Shown: positions 16,740-27,129, numbered from the stretch's first letter. The stretch is DNA of 64,000 bases from JAMXLO01 sp963791495 (GCA_963791495.1 CAWBST010000017.1:186001-250000), one strand, 5' to 3'. Numbers and translations are program-made. The notes: generated from the sequence alone by a model not told the origin.

Positions 16740-17057
16740 CTAATCGCCGCCCAGCGCCGCCTCCGCCGCCCGAACCGCCTGCAGCGGCACCGCCGCGCGT
16801 CCCACGACCTGGCCGCCCACGCAGGCGAGCCAGTCGGCGCCATCCGGTCGGGCGGGTCGCAACTCGATCACCTTGGCCTCTCGGTCCAGCGCCACGGCCC
16901 GGTAGCTTCGCCAGCCGGACCATACGGGACCCAAAACGCGAACGACGCGGGCGATGGCCTCGCCCGCGTCATTGTGTCCGATCCACTCGAGGGTCCGGTG
17001 GACGCCGGGCCCCTCCTCCTGTCGACCCCGCATCCAGTGGAGGCGGGAGGCGCGCAC
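16740..17057 (-). CDS. Hypothetical small protein downstream of fusA
   Basis: A 105-residue protein of no recognised family. It starts at GTG 17057, 13 bases after the fusA stop, with a strong GGAGG 8 bases upstream that lies just past the fusA end. An inner ATG at 17033 has no such site. The sequence alternates strands and charged turns (SGWRSYRAVALDREAKVIELRPARPDGADWLACVGG), suggesting a small beta-rich domain. Its position implies co-expression with fusA. Confidence 0.6.
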   Translation of the reverse strand: MRASRLHWMRGRQEEGPGVHRTLEWIGHNDAGEAIARVVRVLGPVWSGWRSYRAVALDREAKVIELRPARPDGADWLACVGGQVVGRAAVPLQAVRAAEAALGGD

Positions 17058-17070
17058 TAGGCTGCCTCCG

Positions 17071-19152
<2,082 letters not shown>

Positions 19153-19272
19153 GGGGAAACCTCCTAATCACGACGGGCGCCCCGGAACCCGTGGTCCGCG
19201 CGCCCGTCTGTCTCCGGTCAGATGCTGCACTGCGGCGCCTTTTGCAAGGACTATCGTCATGGCGCGATGCAA

Positions 19273-19289
19273 CTCACACATACTGTGAG
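19273..19289. promoter_or_regulatory. Perfect 6-5-6 palindrome in the fusA/DUF1800 divergent region
   Basis: CTCACA, five bases, then TGTGAG. The half-sites resemble CRP-type TGTGA half-sites but the spacer is 5, not 6. It lies 121-137 bases upstream of fusA and 67 bases or more upstream of DUF1800. It may be an operator; no regulator can be named. Confidence 0.4.
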
Positions 19290-19307
19290 CGCGCGAAGCC
19301 TCCGGCT

Positions 19308-19336
19308 AACCCTTTGTCACCCTCTGACACAGGGTT
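19308..19336. promoter_or_regulatory. 12-bp stem-loop upstream of DUF1800
   Basis: AACCCTTTGTCA and TGACACAGGGTT pair over 12 positions with one mismatch around a 5-base loop. The hairpin ends 20 bases before the DUF1800 ATG at 19356. It could act in the leader RNA or as an operator. No T-run follows, so it is not a standard terminator. Confidence 0.45.
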
Positions 19337-19355
19337 TGGATGTAGCGATCCGGGC

Positions 19356-20659
19356 ATGGACCTGAAGACCGCACAGGCGCTGGTTCGCTTCGGCCTGGGA
19401 CGCCGCGGCGATGAGGCGCTGCCCGCCGATCCGGCGATCTGGCTGCGAAGCCAGCTGGATCAGTTGCCCCCCCGAGAGGCGAACCGCGGCCCAGCACCGC
19501 CAATGGCCTCGCGACCCTGCGCGAGGATCGGGCGAACAAGCCAGCCCCCGGGGAATCGCGGGTCCGCGCCCTCTATCGCGCCGAGGCCAACGCTGCGCTG
19601 GAGAACGCGCTGGTCACCCCAGCGCCGTTCCGGGAGCGGCTGATGTGGTTCTGGTCGAACCATTTCACCGTATCGGTGCGCGGTGGCGTTGCCGCGGTGA
19701 CCGGTGCCTTTGTCGAGGAAGCGATCCGGCCGAACGTCACCGGCCGGTTCGAGGCCATGCTGCTCGCCGTCATGCGCCACCCGGCGATGCTGATGTATCT
19801 CAACAATGCCGGCTCGGTCGGGCCCGAAAGTCCCGCCGGCCAACGCACACATCGCGGCCTCAACGAGAATCTGGCGCGCGAATGCCTGGAGTTGCACACG
19901 GTCAGTCCCGCCTCCGGCTACACCCAGGCGGACGTCACCAATTTCGCCAAGGTGCTGACCGGCTGGTCGATCGACCTGCGCGCCGAACCGCCGGGCTTCC
20001 GCTACCGCCCGCTCGCCCATGAGCCAGGGGCACAGCGCGTGATGGGGCGGGTGCTTCCGGACGGCCAGGAGGGGGGCGAGGCGGCACTGCATTTCCTGGC
20101 CAATCACCCGGCCACACATCGTTTCCTCGCGACCAAGCTGGTGCGGCATTTCGTTGCCGATGATCCACCCCAGGATGCGGTTCGGCGCATCGAGGGGGTG
20201 CTGCGTGACACCGGCGGCGATCTCGGCGCGGCCTCCGCTGCGCTGATTTCGCTCGATGCCGCCTGGCAGCCGGCGGCCAAGCTGCGCCCGCCACTCGACT
20301 ATGTGATCGCCTGCCTGCGCGCGCTCGACCTGCCGCCGGAGCAGCGAACCGAGCTCAATGTGCCGGGCATGCTGGCCGGCTTGGGCCAGCCGCTATGGAA
20401 CGCGCCGCAACCGAACGGCTGGCCCGATCGCGCCACCGACTGGGCCACTCCGGAGGGAATGATGCGGCGGATCGACTGGGCCTATGGTGTGTCCGGACGC
20501 GTCGCCTCGCCGCGGAACGGGCGTGACGCGGCGGAACTGGCCGAGGCCGCCCTCGGGCCTTTGCTCAGCGTGGATACACTGCAGGCGGTGCACCGCGCCG
20601 GCTCCCGCCGCGAGGCCATGACGCTCCTGCTGTCCGCTCCGGAATTCCAGAGGCGATGA
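19356..20659 (+). pseudogene. DUF1800 domain-containing protein, frameshifted in a C7 tract
   Basis: The protein would be about 434 residues. The first frame from ATG 19356 reads MDLKTAQALVRFGLGRRGDE and stays normal until a run of seven C at 19467-19473. Adding one C restores STANGLATLREDRANKPAPG and VRALYRAEANAALENAL in the frame that continues to the stop at 20657. Downstream hallmarks are LMWFWSNHFTV, LNENLARECLELHTV, GYTQADVTNFAKVLTGW and FLATKLVRHFV. DUF1800 proteins pair with Tat-exported DUF1501 proteins; their function is unknown. Either the tract was miscalled, or the gene is off, or it is phase-variable. Confidence 0.85.
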
Positions 20660-21834
20660 TGATGCAGCTTACCCGCCGTGCTGCCCTGCTCGGCCTCACC
20701 TCGGCATTCAGCTCGGGACGCGCGTCACTCGCGCTGGCGGCTGCACCGACCGAGCGCCGCTTTGTCGTGGTGATACTGCGCGGTGCACTGGACGGGATGT
20801 CGGCGGTGGTACCGCACGGCGATCGGGCACTCGCCGAACTACGCGGCGAGCTGGTTCCCGACGGGCTTCTGGACCTCGGCGGCTTCTATGGTCTGCATCC
20901 ATCGCTGGCCAATCTCCACGCCATGTACCAGGCGGGCGAGCTTCTTCCCGTACATGCGGTCGCCGGCCCCACGCGGGTGCGCAGCCATTTCGAAGCGCAG
21001 GATTGCCTGGAAAGCGGTGCCGACCATCGCATGACGAGTGGCTGGCTCAACCGAGCAGTTATGGCCATGCCGGTTGGAGCGAGCGTTCGTCCCGGAGGCG
21101 ACGCATTGGCGATCGGTGTCTCGGTACCGCTGCTGCTGCGCGGTCCGGCCACGGTGGGCAACTGGGCGCCCCATGGCGTCGTCACGCCCTCCCCGGACCT
21201 CTACACGCAGATCGCCGCGTTGAACCAGGCCGATGGAGTGACAGGTCCAGCGATCGCCGAGGGTCTGCGCGAACGCGGCTTCACCGGTGCGGTCCTAGCT
21301 ACGGACATCGGGCAGCCGGCCGACAACCGCTATTCGATTCCCGCTCTTGCACGCGCGGCAGGCGAGATGTTGAGTGCGGCGGATGGGCCGAGGATCGCGG
21401 CGGCGGAGCTCGGCGGGTGGGATACGCATGTCGCGCAGGTGCCGCGGCTGACCCGTGTGCTGAAGGATCTCGATGCGGGGCTGGCGGGGCTGAAAGATGG
21501 GCTGGGGCCGGCCTGGAGCCAGACCGCGGTCCTGGTGATGACTGAGTTCGGCCGAACTGCTCGGATCAACGGCACCAAGGGAACGGACCACGGCACCGCC
21601 ACCGTCGCCTTCGTACTCGGCGGTGCGGTGGCCGGCGGTCGGGTGTTGGCGGACTGGCCTGGTCTGGGCTCCGGCAAGCTGCTTGAGAACCGCGATCTGC
21701 AGCCCACGCGGGACCTGCGCGCCATCGCGAAGGGCCTGCTCGCGAAGCATCTCGGGCTCGATGCGGAGGCGCTCGCAACTGTGTTTCCGGACAGCGCGAC
21801 GGTGCGGCCAATGGCAGGTCTGATCCGCGCCTGA
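20656..21834 (+). CDS. DUF1501 domain-containing protein, Tat-exported
   Basis: A 392-residue protein with a twin-arginine signal (LTRRAALLGLTSAF, then a hydrophobic stretch to about residue 29). The mature part resembles the alkaline-phosphatase-like sulfatase fold seen in DUF1501: FVVVILRGALDGMSAVVPHGD, GGWDTHVAQVPRLTRVL, VLVMTEFGRTARINGTKGTDHGTATVAFVLGG. It overlaps the DUF1800 stop (ATGATGA), so both are translated together. The pair is widespread but without proven activity. The choice among the adjacent ATGs at 20656, 20659 and 20662 is arbitrary. Confidence 0.88.
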   Translation: MMMQLTRRAALLGLTSAFSSGRASLALAAAPTERRFVVVILRGALDGMSAVVPHGDRALAELRGELVPDGLLDLGGFYGLHPSLANLHAMYQAGELLPVHAVAGPTRVRSHFEAQDCLESGADHRMTSGWLNRAVMAMPVGASVRPGGDALAIGVSVPLLLRGPATVGNWAPHGVVTPSPDLYTQIAALNQADGVTGPAIAEGLRERGFTGAVLATDIGQPADNRYSIPALARAAGEMLSAADGPRIAAAELGGWDTHVAQVPRLTRVLKDLDAGLAGLKDGLGPAWSQTAVLVMTEFGRTARINGTKGTDHGTATVAFVLGGAVAGGRVLADWPGLGSGKLLENRDLQPTRDLRAIAKGLLAKHLGLDAEALATVFPDSATVRPMAGLIRA

Positions 21835-21900
21835 CAAGCATATCGACGGATGGTCTCAACTGTACAGGTGCATTGCGCGCAGTGAGTCTTGACGACCGAT

Positions 21901-21918
21901 GTGCGAGACTCGTCGCAC
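21901..21918. promoter_or_regulatory. 18-bp palindrome upstream of the hydrolase gene
   Basis: GTGCGA, six bases, TCGCAC: a perfect 6-6-6 inverted repeat 26 bases before the ATG at 21944. It has the size of a TetR- or GntR-type operator. No matching regulator gene is adjacent. Confidence 0.35.
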
Positions 21919-21943
21919 GCGACAGACGCGGGCAGGAGGAGCC

Positions 21944-22594
21944 ATGGGCCGAAAGACAGAAAGCCGTTCCTTGATGTATGTCCCAAGTGGCCCCGGGCCG
22001 CATCCGGTTCTTTGCTTCCTGCACGGCGTGGGCGAAGCGGCGGCGGACCGGGAAGGCAGGCAACCGCAATTGCTCAGCAAGGTCCTCGAACACCGCTCGC
22101 CGGGCTGGCATGCGGAGAACGCCACACCGCTCGTGTCGCGATTCCTCGTGATCTGTCCTCAGCTTGGCCGTCAGCGACGCTGGGAGCCCGCCGATGCCGA
22201 GTGGGTCGATGCCTTGGTGTCGCATGCCATACGTGACCACGGCGGCGATCAATCGCGGCTTGTCCTGACAGGGTTCAGCTATGGCGGCGAGGGAACATTC
22301 CAACTCGCCGGCGCGAGCAAATTCCGCTGGTCAACGATCTGGGCCGTCGATCCGGCGATACAGCGTACGACACCGAGACCTTCCGCTGAAGTCCGCGTCT
22401 GGATCCATTACGGCAATCAGCAGCCGGGCAGGGAAAACATGGCGGCGTTTCGCGAGGATCTCGGGCTTGAGCCGTTGAGCGGAAACAACGCTGCCTACCG
22501 CCTTGTGACGGAGCTCGACGAAGATCATGTCGGCACCTGCGTCGCCGCCTACGCAACGGCTGAAGTCTACGACTGGCTGGTGTTACGCCCGTGA
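21944..22594 (+). CDS. Alpha/beta hydrolase (esterase/PHB-depolymerase-like)
   Basis: A 216-residue hydrolase. LCFLHGVGEAA is the oxyanion-hole region and GFSYGGEGTF holds the nucleophile Ser in a GxSxGG elbow; the catalytic Asp and His are probably in WIHYGNQQPG and DEDHVGT. The layout resembles the short dienelactone-hydrolase/feruloyl-esterase-like group without a signal peptide. ATG 21944 follows AGGAGG. Its end overlaps the convergent glycosylase gene by 12 bases. Substrate unknown. Confidence 0.82.
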   Translation: MGRKTESRSLMYVPSGPGPHPVLCFLHGVGEAAADREGRQPQLLSKVLEHRSPGWHAENATPLVSRFLVICPQLGRQRRWEPADAEWVDALVSHAIRDHGGDQSRLVLTGFSYGGEGTFQLAGASKFRWSTIWAVDPAIQRTTPRPSAEVRVWIHYGNQQPGRENMAAFREDLGLEPLSGNNAAYRLVTELDEDHVGTCVAAYATAEVYDWLVLRP

Positions 22595-23221
22595 TGTCGC
22601 CTCCTTCGCGCGCCTGCCCTCGTCCGATGCGCGCCACAAGTACCAGGCTGCTATCGAGCGATGCGGCGCCCAGGCCAGACCGATCTCCGCCAGTGCCTTC
22701 GGCTTCGGCGGCACGTCCAGCCCATACAGCACGCGATAGCCGTCGCGGACGCCAAAATCGTCGACCGGCAGCACATCGGGACGACCGAGAGTAAAGATCA
22801 GCAGCATTTCGACCGTCCACCGTCCGACGCCGCGGATCGATGTCAGCCGCTCGATCAGTTCTTCATCCGACAACCGCGCCGAACCGCGCCGCGTCGGTAC
22901 CGTGCCCTCCAGCGCCGCCGCACAAATCGCCCGCATGGCGGCAACTTTCGAGCCGGAGAAGCCGCACGCACGCAACTCGGCCTCAGGGCTCGCCAGCACC
23001 AGTTCAGGTGCGGGAAAGGCGCCCGCCGGGTACAGCGCTTCGAACCGCGCCAGGATGGCCAGCGCCGCGCGACCGTGCAGTTGTTGGTGAGCGATCGCGC
23101 GCATCAACGCCTCGTACGGGCTGCGCCCACGCTGTATCCCAAGCCGAGGCGGTCCGACGCGGCGGATCAGTGCGGCAAAGGTCTTGTCGCGCCGGAGGTG
23201 GCGCAGCGCATCTTCAATCAT
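22583..23221 (-). CDS. DNA-3-methyladenine glycosylase II-like (HhH-GPD)
   Basis: A 212-residue base-excision repair glycosylase. The helix-hairpin-helix is LTSIRGVGRWTVEMLLIF and the catalytic aspartate is in LPVDDFGVRDGY. The N-terminal AlkA TBP-like domain is missing, so this is the short AlkA type. The substrate-pocket helices AIAHQQLHGRAALAIL are conserved. It removes alkylated purines from DNA. ATG 23221 is the only good start. Single gene. Confidence 0.9.
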   Translation of the reverse strand: MIEDALRHLRRDKTFAALIRRVGPPRLGIQRGRSPYEALMRAIAHQQLHGRAALAILARFEALYPAGAFPAPELVLASPEAELRACGFSGSKVAAMRAICAAALEGTVPTRRGSARLSDEELIERLTSIRGVGRWTVEMLLIFTLGRPDVLPVDDFGVRDGYRVLYGLDVPPKPKALAEIGLAWAPHRSIAAWYLWRASDEGRRAKEATSRA

Positions 23222-23303
23222 GGCGCAGCGTTATCATTGTCTCATTGACTGCCCGCAACCATTGCTTGCCTTTATCCCCCCATGAGGCGGTATACCTCCC
23301 CGC

Positions 23304-23510
23304 ATGCAGCAGGAACGTCCCTGGCTTGTCGAGGAGGATGAAGACGCCGCCGACCGGCAGACGGCGAGTCTGGCGGGCGTGGCCATTACTCTGCTGTTGC
23401 TGGTGGTCGGCCTTTACCTGGTGCACCAACTGCAGACCAAGGTGGCAGTCGAGGACTGCCTGATGGCCGGCCGAATCCAATGCGACTGGCTCGTCCAGGG
23501 TCACCTCTGA
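23304..23510 (+). CDS. Small single-span membrane protein
   Basis: A 68-residue protein with an acidic N-terminus (RPWLVEEDEDAADRQ), one membrane helix (ASLAGVAITLLLLVVGLYLVHQL) and a C-terminal part with two cysteines (VEDCLMAGRIQCDW) that would lie in the periplasm if the acidic end stays inside. No family recognised and no strong ribosome site. The clean membrane topology supports a real gene. Confidence 0.55.
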   Translation: MQQERPWLVEEDEDAADRQTASLAGVAITLLLLVVGLYLVHQLQTKVAVEDCLMAGRIQCDWLVQGHL

Positions 23511-23572
23511 CCACCGATTGACGCAAGCTGCGTCTCTGTTCAGCGTGCCGTCCTTTCGACATGGGGACAGAC

Positions 23573-24268
23573 ATGCGGATTTCAGAAATGGACTGGCGGA
23601 TGGTTGACGACTGGGTCCGCCATGACGATCGATGCGCGCTGCCGCTGGGCAGCACTGAGCAGCACGCCGGGTTGTCGCTCGCCACTGACGCCATCCTCGC
23701 GGAACGCGTCGCGGCCGAGGCGGCAGAACCACTCGGTGTGCCTGTGTTCCCTGCCCTGCCCTACGGCCTGACGCCGTATTTCACCGCGTTTCCCGGCACC
23801 GTCACGCTGCGCGTCGCGACCTACGCTGCGGTGCTGCGCGACGTGCTCGACAGCCTGAAATCTGCCGGGTTTCGCCGCGTGCTGATCGTCAACGGCCATG
23901 GCGGAAACGCGCCGGCCGGATCGGTCGCGCAGGAGTGGATGATGGACAATCCCGATGCGCATGTCCGGTTCCATGACTGGTGGCGTGCACCGCTCACCGC
24001 CGCAGCGGTCCGGGCGATCGATCCGGTCGCAAGCCATGCAAGCTGGATGGAGAACTTCCCGTGGACGCGCCTCGCGAACCGACCTCCGCAGGAAGGCGTC
24101 AAGCGCATGGTCGATATCGAACGTCTGCGGACGCTGCCGCCATTCGAGGTGCGCACACTGATCGATGACGGCAACTTCGGCGGCCGCTACCAGCGCGATG
24201 ATTCCGACATGCTCGAGATCTGGGATGTCGCCGTGCAGGAAACACGGGCGTTACTGGAGGATTGGTAA
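23573..24268 (+). CDS. Creatininase family protein
   Basis: A 231-residue metal-dependent amidohydrolase of the creatininase/formamide-hydrolase fold. LPLGSTEQHAGLSLATDAI carries the metal-binding Glu, His and Asp; VLIVNGHGGNAPAG is the second metal motif. The family hydrolyses cyclic amides or formamides in pathways such as creatinine degradation and redox-cofactor synthesis. ATG 23573 is preferred because GGGGA lies 5 bases upstream; ATG 23561 is possible. Its stop overlaps the next gene (TAATG), so the two are coupled. Confidence 0.87.
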   Translation: MRISEMDWRMVDDWVRHDDRCALPLGSTEQHAGLSLATDAILAERVAAEAAEPLGVPVFPALPYGLTPYFTAFPGTVTLRVATYAAVLRDVLDSLKSAGFRRVLIVNGHGGNAPAGSVAQEWMMDNPDAHVRFHDWWRAPLTAAAVRAIDPVASHASWMENFPWTRLANRPPQEGVKRMVDIERLRTLPPFEVRTLIDDGNFGGRYQRDDSDMLEIWDVAVQETRALLEDW

Positions 24269-25284
24269 TGCCGGAACGAATCCTGATCTGGGGCGCCGGC
24301 GCGATTGGCGGCTCGGTCGGGGCGTGGCTGAAGCGCGCGGGCCATGATGTCACATTCGTCGATGTGGTGCCCGAGCATGTCGCGGCGATCCGCACCATAG
24401 GATTGCGCATCACGGGCCCGGTCGAGGAATTCACCGTGCGTGCAACTGCACACATGCCTGACGAACTCCCGGGCATATGGCAGCGCATCTTCCTTGCGGT
24501 GAAGGCTCAGCATACCGAGGCGGCAATGCGCGCCCTGACACCGCATCTCGCACAGGATGGGTACGTGCTGTCCCTGCAGAACGGGCTGAACGAACTGATC
24601 ATCCAGCGCATCGTGGGGCGCGACCGCACGATCGGTGCCTTCATCAACTTCGGCGCCGACTGGATGGCGCCCGGCGAGATCATGTTCGGCAACCACGGCG
24701 CCGTCGTGCTGGGCGAACTCGATGGCGCCATGACGCCACGGCTCGAACAGGTCCACGCGATCATGCGAGACTTCGAACCCGACGCGATCACCACGTCGGA
24801 CATATGGTCGTATCTTTGGGGCAAGCTCGGCTACGGCGCGATGCTGTTCGCTCAGGCGCTTGGCCAGAAGGGCATCGCCGAATGTCTGGGGCGGCCTGAA
24901 TTGCTCGGACTGTGGCGCCGCCTTGGCGAGGAGGCGATCATGGTGGCGCAGGCGGAAGGCGTCGAACCGCGCGGCTTCAATGGATACGATGTCGAGGCAT
25001 TCGCGCCAGGTGCCGACGAGGACGCCGCGCGACGAAGCGTGAGCGCGATGGTCGCGTTCAACAGCACCAGCGCGAAGACGCACTCGGGTGTGTGGCGAGA
25101 CCTTGCCATCCGCAAGCGGCGCACCGAGGTCGACGTGCAGATCGCTCCCATCGCGGAGATCGGTGCGCGTCACGGCATCGACTGCCGCGCGACGCGTAGG
25201 TTGGTCGCGATGATTCACGAGGTGGAAGACGGTCGCCGCCCGATGATAGACGACAACTTGCTGGAACTGGCGAGGACTAACTAA
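24268..25284 (+). CDS. 2-dehydropantoate 2-reductase family protein (PanE/ApbA-like)
   Basis: A 338-residue ketopantoate-reductase-fold protein. RILIWGAGAIGGSVGAWLKRAGHDVTFVD is the Rossmann NADPH site, VLSLQNGLNE and AFINFGADW follow, and the C-terminal domain has WSYLWGKLGYGAM with the likely catalytic lysine. The coupled creatininase gene suggests a catabolic rather than pantothenate role, since PanE homologues are often recruited. GGAGG lies just before the ATG at 24268. The last healthy gene before the IS remnant. Confidence 0.85.
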   Translation: MPERILIWGAGAIGGSVGAWLKRAGHDVTFVDVVPEHVAAIRTIGLRITGPVEEFTVRATAHMPDELPGIWQRIFLAVKAQHTEAAMRALTPHLAQDGYVLSLQNGLNELIIQRIVGRDRTIGAFINFGADWMAPGEIMFGNHGAVVLGELDGAMTPRLEQVHAIMRDFEPDAITTSDIWSYLWGKLGYGAMLFAQALGQKGIAECLGRPELLGLWRRLGEEAIMVAQAEGVEPRGFNGYDVEAFAPGADEDAARRSVSAMVAFNSTSAKTHSGVWRDLAIRKRRTEVDVQIAPIAEIGARHGIDCRATRRLVAMIHEVEDGRRPMIDDNLLELARTN

Positions 25285-25294
25285 GGCCTGCCCT

Positions 25295-25640
25295 CTATTG
25301 AGCCAAGCAAGTCCGGCGGTGAGGTGGACAGCGGCGAGGAAGTTGCGGGCAGTCTTGTCGCAGCGTGTGACGATGACGCGAAACTGCTTGAGTGCGGCAA
25401 AGAAGACGTGACGCGCCAGGTAGCGGTCCGCGTGATAATCCCGGGTCAGGCGACGGTTCGCCTAGGGCGGCATCACGGCGACCTTGCCGGCAGTGGAGAG
25501 GGGCACGATGACCCGCTCCTCGGAATCGAACGTCCGCCGCCTTCACAGGGGCAGGCTTATGTGGCTCTTCGCTGGTCAGGAGGAATCTGATCGAGTTGCC
25601 GAGCGCATCGGCCCTGAACTGGCCGCACGCGCCGGCAGCT
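25295..25640 (-). mobile_element. Decayed IS5-type transposase, C-terminal fragment
   Basis: On the minus strand, from about 25640 downwards, the frames read FRADALGNSIRFLLTSEE, then a gap relative to the family, then DYHADRYLARHVFFAALKQF and RNFLAAVHLTAGLAWLN ending at TAG 25295-25297. This is the end of an IS5-group DDE transposase, where a YDxxxYxxRHxxExFFxxLKQF segment and an AxHLAA tail are conserved. The fragment has an in-frame TAG just before the last segment, an internal deletion and a frame change, so it is dead. I could not find terminal repeats. It marks the edge of the accessory segment 25.3-27.5 kb. Confidence 0.8.
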
Positions 25641-25724
25641 CGAAGGCATGCCGGCGCTAGCGATTGCTAAACATTTTGAGCAGATGAATGTCTGATTGGA
25701 AGCGCATGTGCGCGGATACGGATC

Positions 25725-26006
25725 ATGAAGCCTGAGATTGATGCGATCAGAGTAACACTAAGCCACGACGCTTGGCTTGTTGGCCAATGGGGGTCTTGGG
25801 CGCTGATGGCGTTGGGAGCTTGTCTGCTGTTGTTCATGGTCGCCAACACAGTGCGCTGCCGCCCAGTCTGGGACATTCGATTTGCGAAAGATCGGCTTGC
25901 CGATCTGGTGTGGGCGCCGCGGGATGACCGCCGAGAACGCTTCAAAGATCGCCGAGTGGGCTCCAACGAACGCAGAACGGGCTCCAGGGAACGGCGAGCC
26001 GGCTGA
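25725..26006 (+). CDS. Hypothetical membrane protein with basic repeat tail
   Basis: A 93-residue frame with a hydrophobic helix (WGSWALMALGACLLLFMVANTV, about residues 23-44) and a strongly basic end in which RR pairs recur every 7 residues (DRRERF, DRRVGSN, ERRTGSR, ERRAG). No family is recognised. Its ribosome site is weak and a 178-residue frame runs antisense over it, so only one of the two is likely to be a gene. The membrane helix plus regular tail make this the slightly better candidate. Confidence 0.42.
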   Translation: MKPEIDAIRVTLSHDAWLVGQWGSWALMALGACLLLFMVANTVRCRPVWDIRFAKDRLADLVWAPRDDRRERFKDRRVGSNERRTGSRERRAG

Positions 26007-26294
26007 TGCGGCCGTCTGGCCGTTGACGCTGTGCCAGCGGACGGAGCGGCAGCAAAAGCATCTGCCGGGCCTTTTGGCTCCCCAGCAGATAGGGAATCCG
26101 CTCCAACCTGTCTTCGGCAACTCGATATCCGCGTGCTTCCACTTGAAGAAGGTGGACTGGGCGCTACCGCCAGGTAGGGTCATCTGTTCGGCGACCCTGA
26201 GCTGCCATAGCTCGGCGCTCCCGAAGAACGCCCGCAGTGCAGGCGACGAGATTATCTGTATGTATCCCTCCTGGAGGTTCTCCGCCGCGGTCAT
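25758..26294 (-). CDS. Hypothetical protein, third gene of the phage-like operon
   Basis: A 178-residue frame whose ATG overlaps the stop of the DUF6362-like gene (ATGA), a sign of coupling. The first 75 residues look protein-like (NLQEGYIQIISSPALRAFFG, ELWQLRVAEQM, FFKWKHADIELPKTG). The rest is rich in Arg, Cys and Pro and may be out of frame or a chance extension. The CFCCRS cluster is unusual. No family recognised. Overlaps the plus-strand frame at 25725-26006. Confidence 0.35.
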   Translation of the reverse strand: MTAAENLQEGYIQIISSPALRAFFGSAELWQLRVAEQMTLPGGSAQSTFFKWKHADIELPKTGWSGFPICWGAKRPGRCFCCRSVRWHSVNGQTAASAGSPFPGARSAFVGAHSAIFEAFSAVIPRRPHQIGKPIFRKSNVPDWAAAHCVGDHEQQQTSSQRHQRPRPPLANKPSVVA

Positions 26295-26782
26295 GATGAA
26301 TATTTGGATGTCAGTTTGTCCAGTTTTGGACTGGCTTGCTCTCGCTCGCTCCGGTTCAATGCCGAGACGAGCAGGTCAATCCCCTGGGCGTGCCAACGTT
26401 GCACCGCCTTGTGGTCGGCACCGATCGCGACGGCCAACCGCCGCCAAGGGTAGAGGTGACGCTCGGTGATCGGGTGCACCAGGCTGCGAGCGCCGACGAT
26501 CCGCCGCAGCACGTAGCGATCCAGCGGGATCAGCTGGATCCATCCAAGCGTCTCGTCCATGCGCGTGATGCGTGCCGCCGATGGAATTGGCGGGCGAATT
26601 TGTCTCGTGGTCCAACCGTAGCTTTCGACGGCGGCGCGCACGATTTCCAGGGACGAACTGCGCAGCTTGGTCGACCAGCCCGAACCCGGCAGAGCGAGCA
26701 GCGTCGCGCCAGCCTCCTCGAGCTGGCAAATCACCCCTTCGGCTTCGAATCGCGGCGCTTCCACGGCGAGAGTCTGGTTCAT
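26291..26782 (-). CDS. DUF6362-like protein
   Basis: A 163-residue protein. The pattern LEEAGATLLALPGSGW, PSAARITRMDETLGWI, LIPLDRYVLRRIVGARSLVHP and RRLAVAIGADHKAVQRWHAQGID resembles DUF6362 proteins, which occur mostly in prophages and integrated elements and end in a helix-turn-helix-like segment. The assignment is from memory of the family pattern, so moderate. It lies 9 bases downstream of the HTH gene at 26792 and overlaps the next frame by 4 bases. Confidence 0.62.
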   Translation of the reverse strand: MNQTLAVEAPRFEAEGVICQLEEAGATLLALPGSGWSTKLRSSSLEIVRAAVESYGWTTRQIRPPIPSAARITRMDETLGWIQLIPLDRYVLRRIVGARSLVHPITERHLYPWRRLAVAIGADHKAVQRWHAQGIDLLVSALNRSEREQASPKLDKLTSKYSS

Positions 26783-26791
26783 GTTCGTGGC

Positions 26792-27082
26792 TCAGTGCGG
26801 GAAGACTGGGAGCGGGTATGGCGTGTCCTCCAGGAGGGTACCCGACGTGATCACGCCCCAGCTCCTTGGATGTCCTGCCGGGAGGGGATCGCGGGATGGA
26901 TCTTCCGGCGGCGGGACGAATTCGCGCGGCGGCGGCCGCGCCCCGATACGGCGGCCGCGTTCTATGACGGTCCAGCGGTTGAAGCCAAGGATGGCCGCGA
27001 TCGTATCCCAGGAAGCTCCCTCCGCCCGAAGCCGCCTGATCTGCGTGTCCTGCGCCGCGGTCCAAACGAGCTTCCTTGGCAT
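26792..27082 (-). CDS. Small helix-turn-helix protein (AsnC/GcrA-like)
   Basis: A 96-residue DNA-binding protein. The helix-turn-helix is LRAEGASWDTIAAILGFNRWTVIERGRRIGA; the start PRKLVWTAAQDTQIRRL resembles GcrA/SANT-like domains. The proline-rich C-terminus (FVPPPEDPSRDPLPAGHP) is typical of short phage-linked proteins often labelled AsnC family. ATG 27082 has GGAGG upstream. It is the first gene of an operon that diverges from the XRE repressor across a region of about 110 bases. Confidence 0.7.
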   Translation of the reverse strand: MPRKLVWTAAQDTQIRRLRAEGASWDTIAAILGFNRWTVIERGRRIGARPPPREFVPPPEDPSRDPLPAGHPRSWGVITSGTLLEDTPYPLPVFPH

Positions 27083-27129
27083 ATCGCCTCCGAACAAAGC
27101 ATGAACATCGACCGGAGGTTACTCACACA

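Noticed and set aside
16740..17057. BrnT toxin upstream of BrnA
   Set aside because: The protein lacks the BrnT pattern and its ribosome site ties it to fusA, not to brnA.
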